Shown in pieces: positions 8,079 through 8,780 of a DNA stretch of 8,780 nucleotides (position 1 is the first letter of the stretch; every line of letters begins with the position of its first letter). A model generated the notes under the pieces. It did not search any database, was not told where the DNA came from, and worked only from the letters and a program-made list of their open reading frames with translations. Position numbers and translations under genes: made by a program. Origin of the DNA: an uncultured Acidobacteriota bacterium (GTDB lineage: Bacteria; Acidobacteriota; Blastocatellia; RBC074); assembly GCA_937967285.1 (NCBI GenBank), contig CALBSU010000668.1, positions 1 to 8,780 on the forward strand, written 5' to 3'.

Positions 8079-8780
8079 TCAGAATCTGAATTTAACGCCC
8101 GCCTGGACGAGCCTCGGCATCCCCGGCAGGAGCCCGCGAGTCCTGTCGACGATGAATGTCCTGTCGGTCAGATTTTTGACCGTGAAGAAGAATGTCGATC
8201 TGCGCGACTCGATGCTGTAATTGACTGTCGCATTCCAGACATTCGCTGAGGGGATCAGTCCGCGCTGCCCGTCCGGAGTCGGCGCCACCGTATTCAGGTC
8301 GTCGCCGAACTGGCTGCCCGTATGAACCATCTCGACCAGAGTCTCGATTCCGAAGGGATGCGTGTACCCGAAACTCAGATTGGCGAGTCCTTCGGGCGCA
8401 TAGGGCAGTCTGTTGCCGGTGATCGCGACGTTGCCCGCTCCTGAGATGTTGCTGAACCTCAGCCCGTCGAATCTGGCAATGGGCAGCCACGTCAGCGCGA
8501 CGCTGGCGTAGAAGTTGTGACGTGACCTGAGAATGGTCCCGCTGTCGACCCGGGCATTGAACTCAGCGCCCTGATGCACTGTTTCGCCGCCGTTGGTCAG
8601 AGTCGCTCCGATGCCGCCGGCAAGGCTCGCCGGAATGATCTGATTCTGATAATCCATCCTGAAAAATGTCGCCTCGATCCGCAGTCCATCATGGAGGTTG
8701 CTTCTGAATCCCGCCTCATAGTTCCAGCTCAGCTCGGGGTCGAGGTCGATCGAGCCGCCCGTGCTGTTGCTGATCACGTC
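8079..8780 (-). CDS. TonB-dependent outer-membrane receptor (FecA-like), C-terminal part only
   Basis: The last 233 residues of a TonB-dependent receptor; the frame stays open to the window edge, so the plug domain, TonB box and signal peptide lie outside. The GTG at 8777 is internal. The sequence has the alternating pattern of outer-membrane beta strands (ELSWNYEAGFRSNL, LRIEATFFRMDYQNQI, NFYASVALTW, STFFFTVKNL) and ends in Phe (QAGVKFRF), the usual terminal residue for BAM-assisted insertion. The NLTDRTF...RTRGLLPGMPR segment matches the NLFDxxY...GxLPGxPR consensus of siderophore receptors, and the TPDGQRGLIPS block is typical of ferric-dicitrate FecA-like members. Such receptors take up ferric chelates using TonB-ExbBD energy; some import vitamins or sugars, so the ligand is not certain. 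The mini-gene follows 29 nt downstream and the xylanase about 210 nt downstream. Confidence 0.9.
   Translation of the reverse strand, partial: DVISNSTGGSIDLDPELSWNYEAGFRSNLHDGLRIEATFFRMDYQNQIIPASLAGGIGATLTNGGETVHQGAEFNARVDSGTILRSRHNFYASVALTWLPIARFDGLRFSNISGAGNVAITGNRLPYAPEGLANLSFGYTHPFGIETLVEMVHTGSQFGDDLNTVAPTPDGQRGLIPSANVWNATVNYSIESRRSTFFFTVKNLTDRTFIVDRTRGLLPGMPRLVQAGVKFRF

Noticed and set aside
4958..8780. A polysaccharide-utilisation locus made of the TonB receptor and xylanase
   Set aside because: There is no SusD-like lipoprotein, sugar transporter or regulator, and the receptor tail looks like the iron-siderophore FecA type rather than SusC. Adjacency alone is not enough.

Overview
This is an ordinary-looking chromosomal stretch of a Gram-negative bacterium, moderately GC-rich and fully packed with genes. 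The C-terminus of an outer-membrane TonB-dependent receptor, secreted proteins with Sec signal peptides, a membrane-anchored Hanks-type Ser/Thr kinase and a DUF5117-type secreted metalloprotease together suggest Acidobacteriota or a neighbouring phylum such as Gemmatimonadota or Planctomycetota. That placement is inferred from gene content and could be wrong. I see no rRNA, tRNA, CRISPR array, insertion sequence or phage gene.

Layout. The left part runs on the + strand: the 3' part of a HAD-family phosphatase (1-321), then a secreted metzincin-type zinc protease (368-2890). The rest runs on the - strand. In transcription order from the right edge it holds the C-terminal part of a FecA-like TonB-dependent receptor (8780-8079), a 23-codon Lys/Cys-rich mini-gene with a very strong Shine-Dalgarno (8049-7978), a GH10 endo-xylanase carrying a duplicated N-terminal module (7866-5497), a DoxX-family membrane protein (5380-4958) and a zinc-ribbon Ser/Thr kinase with one membrane span (4846-2891). 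The protease and kinase genes converge so tightly that their stop codons abut with no base between them.

How the genes may work together. Receptor, xylanase and protease all act outside the cytoplasm, which fits a heterotroph living on polymers and scavenging iron. No SusD, transporter or sugar regulator is visible, so I do not call a polysaccharide-utilisation locus. The - strand genes are separated by gaps of roughly 110 nt (29 nt between receptor and mini-gene), with promoter- or operator-like sites in several, so they look like separately controlled units rather than one tight operon.

Best items for a second look: the mini-gene at 7978-8049, missed by ordinary length cut-offs; a perfect 14-bp palindrome overlapping a sigma70-like -10 box upstream of doxX; a heptamer tandem array in front of the kinase; the duplicated module of the xylanase; the kinase architecture; the zero-gap convergent stops; and a roughly four-fold excess of GATC confined to coding DNA. 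I found no convincing new defence or mobile system.
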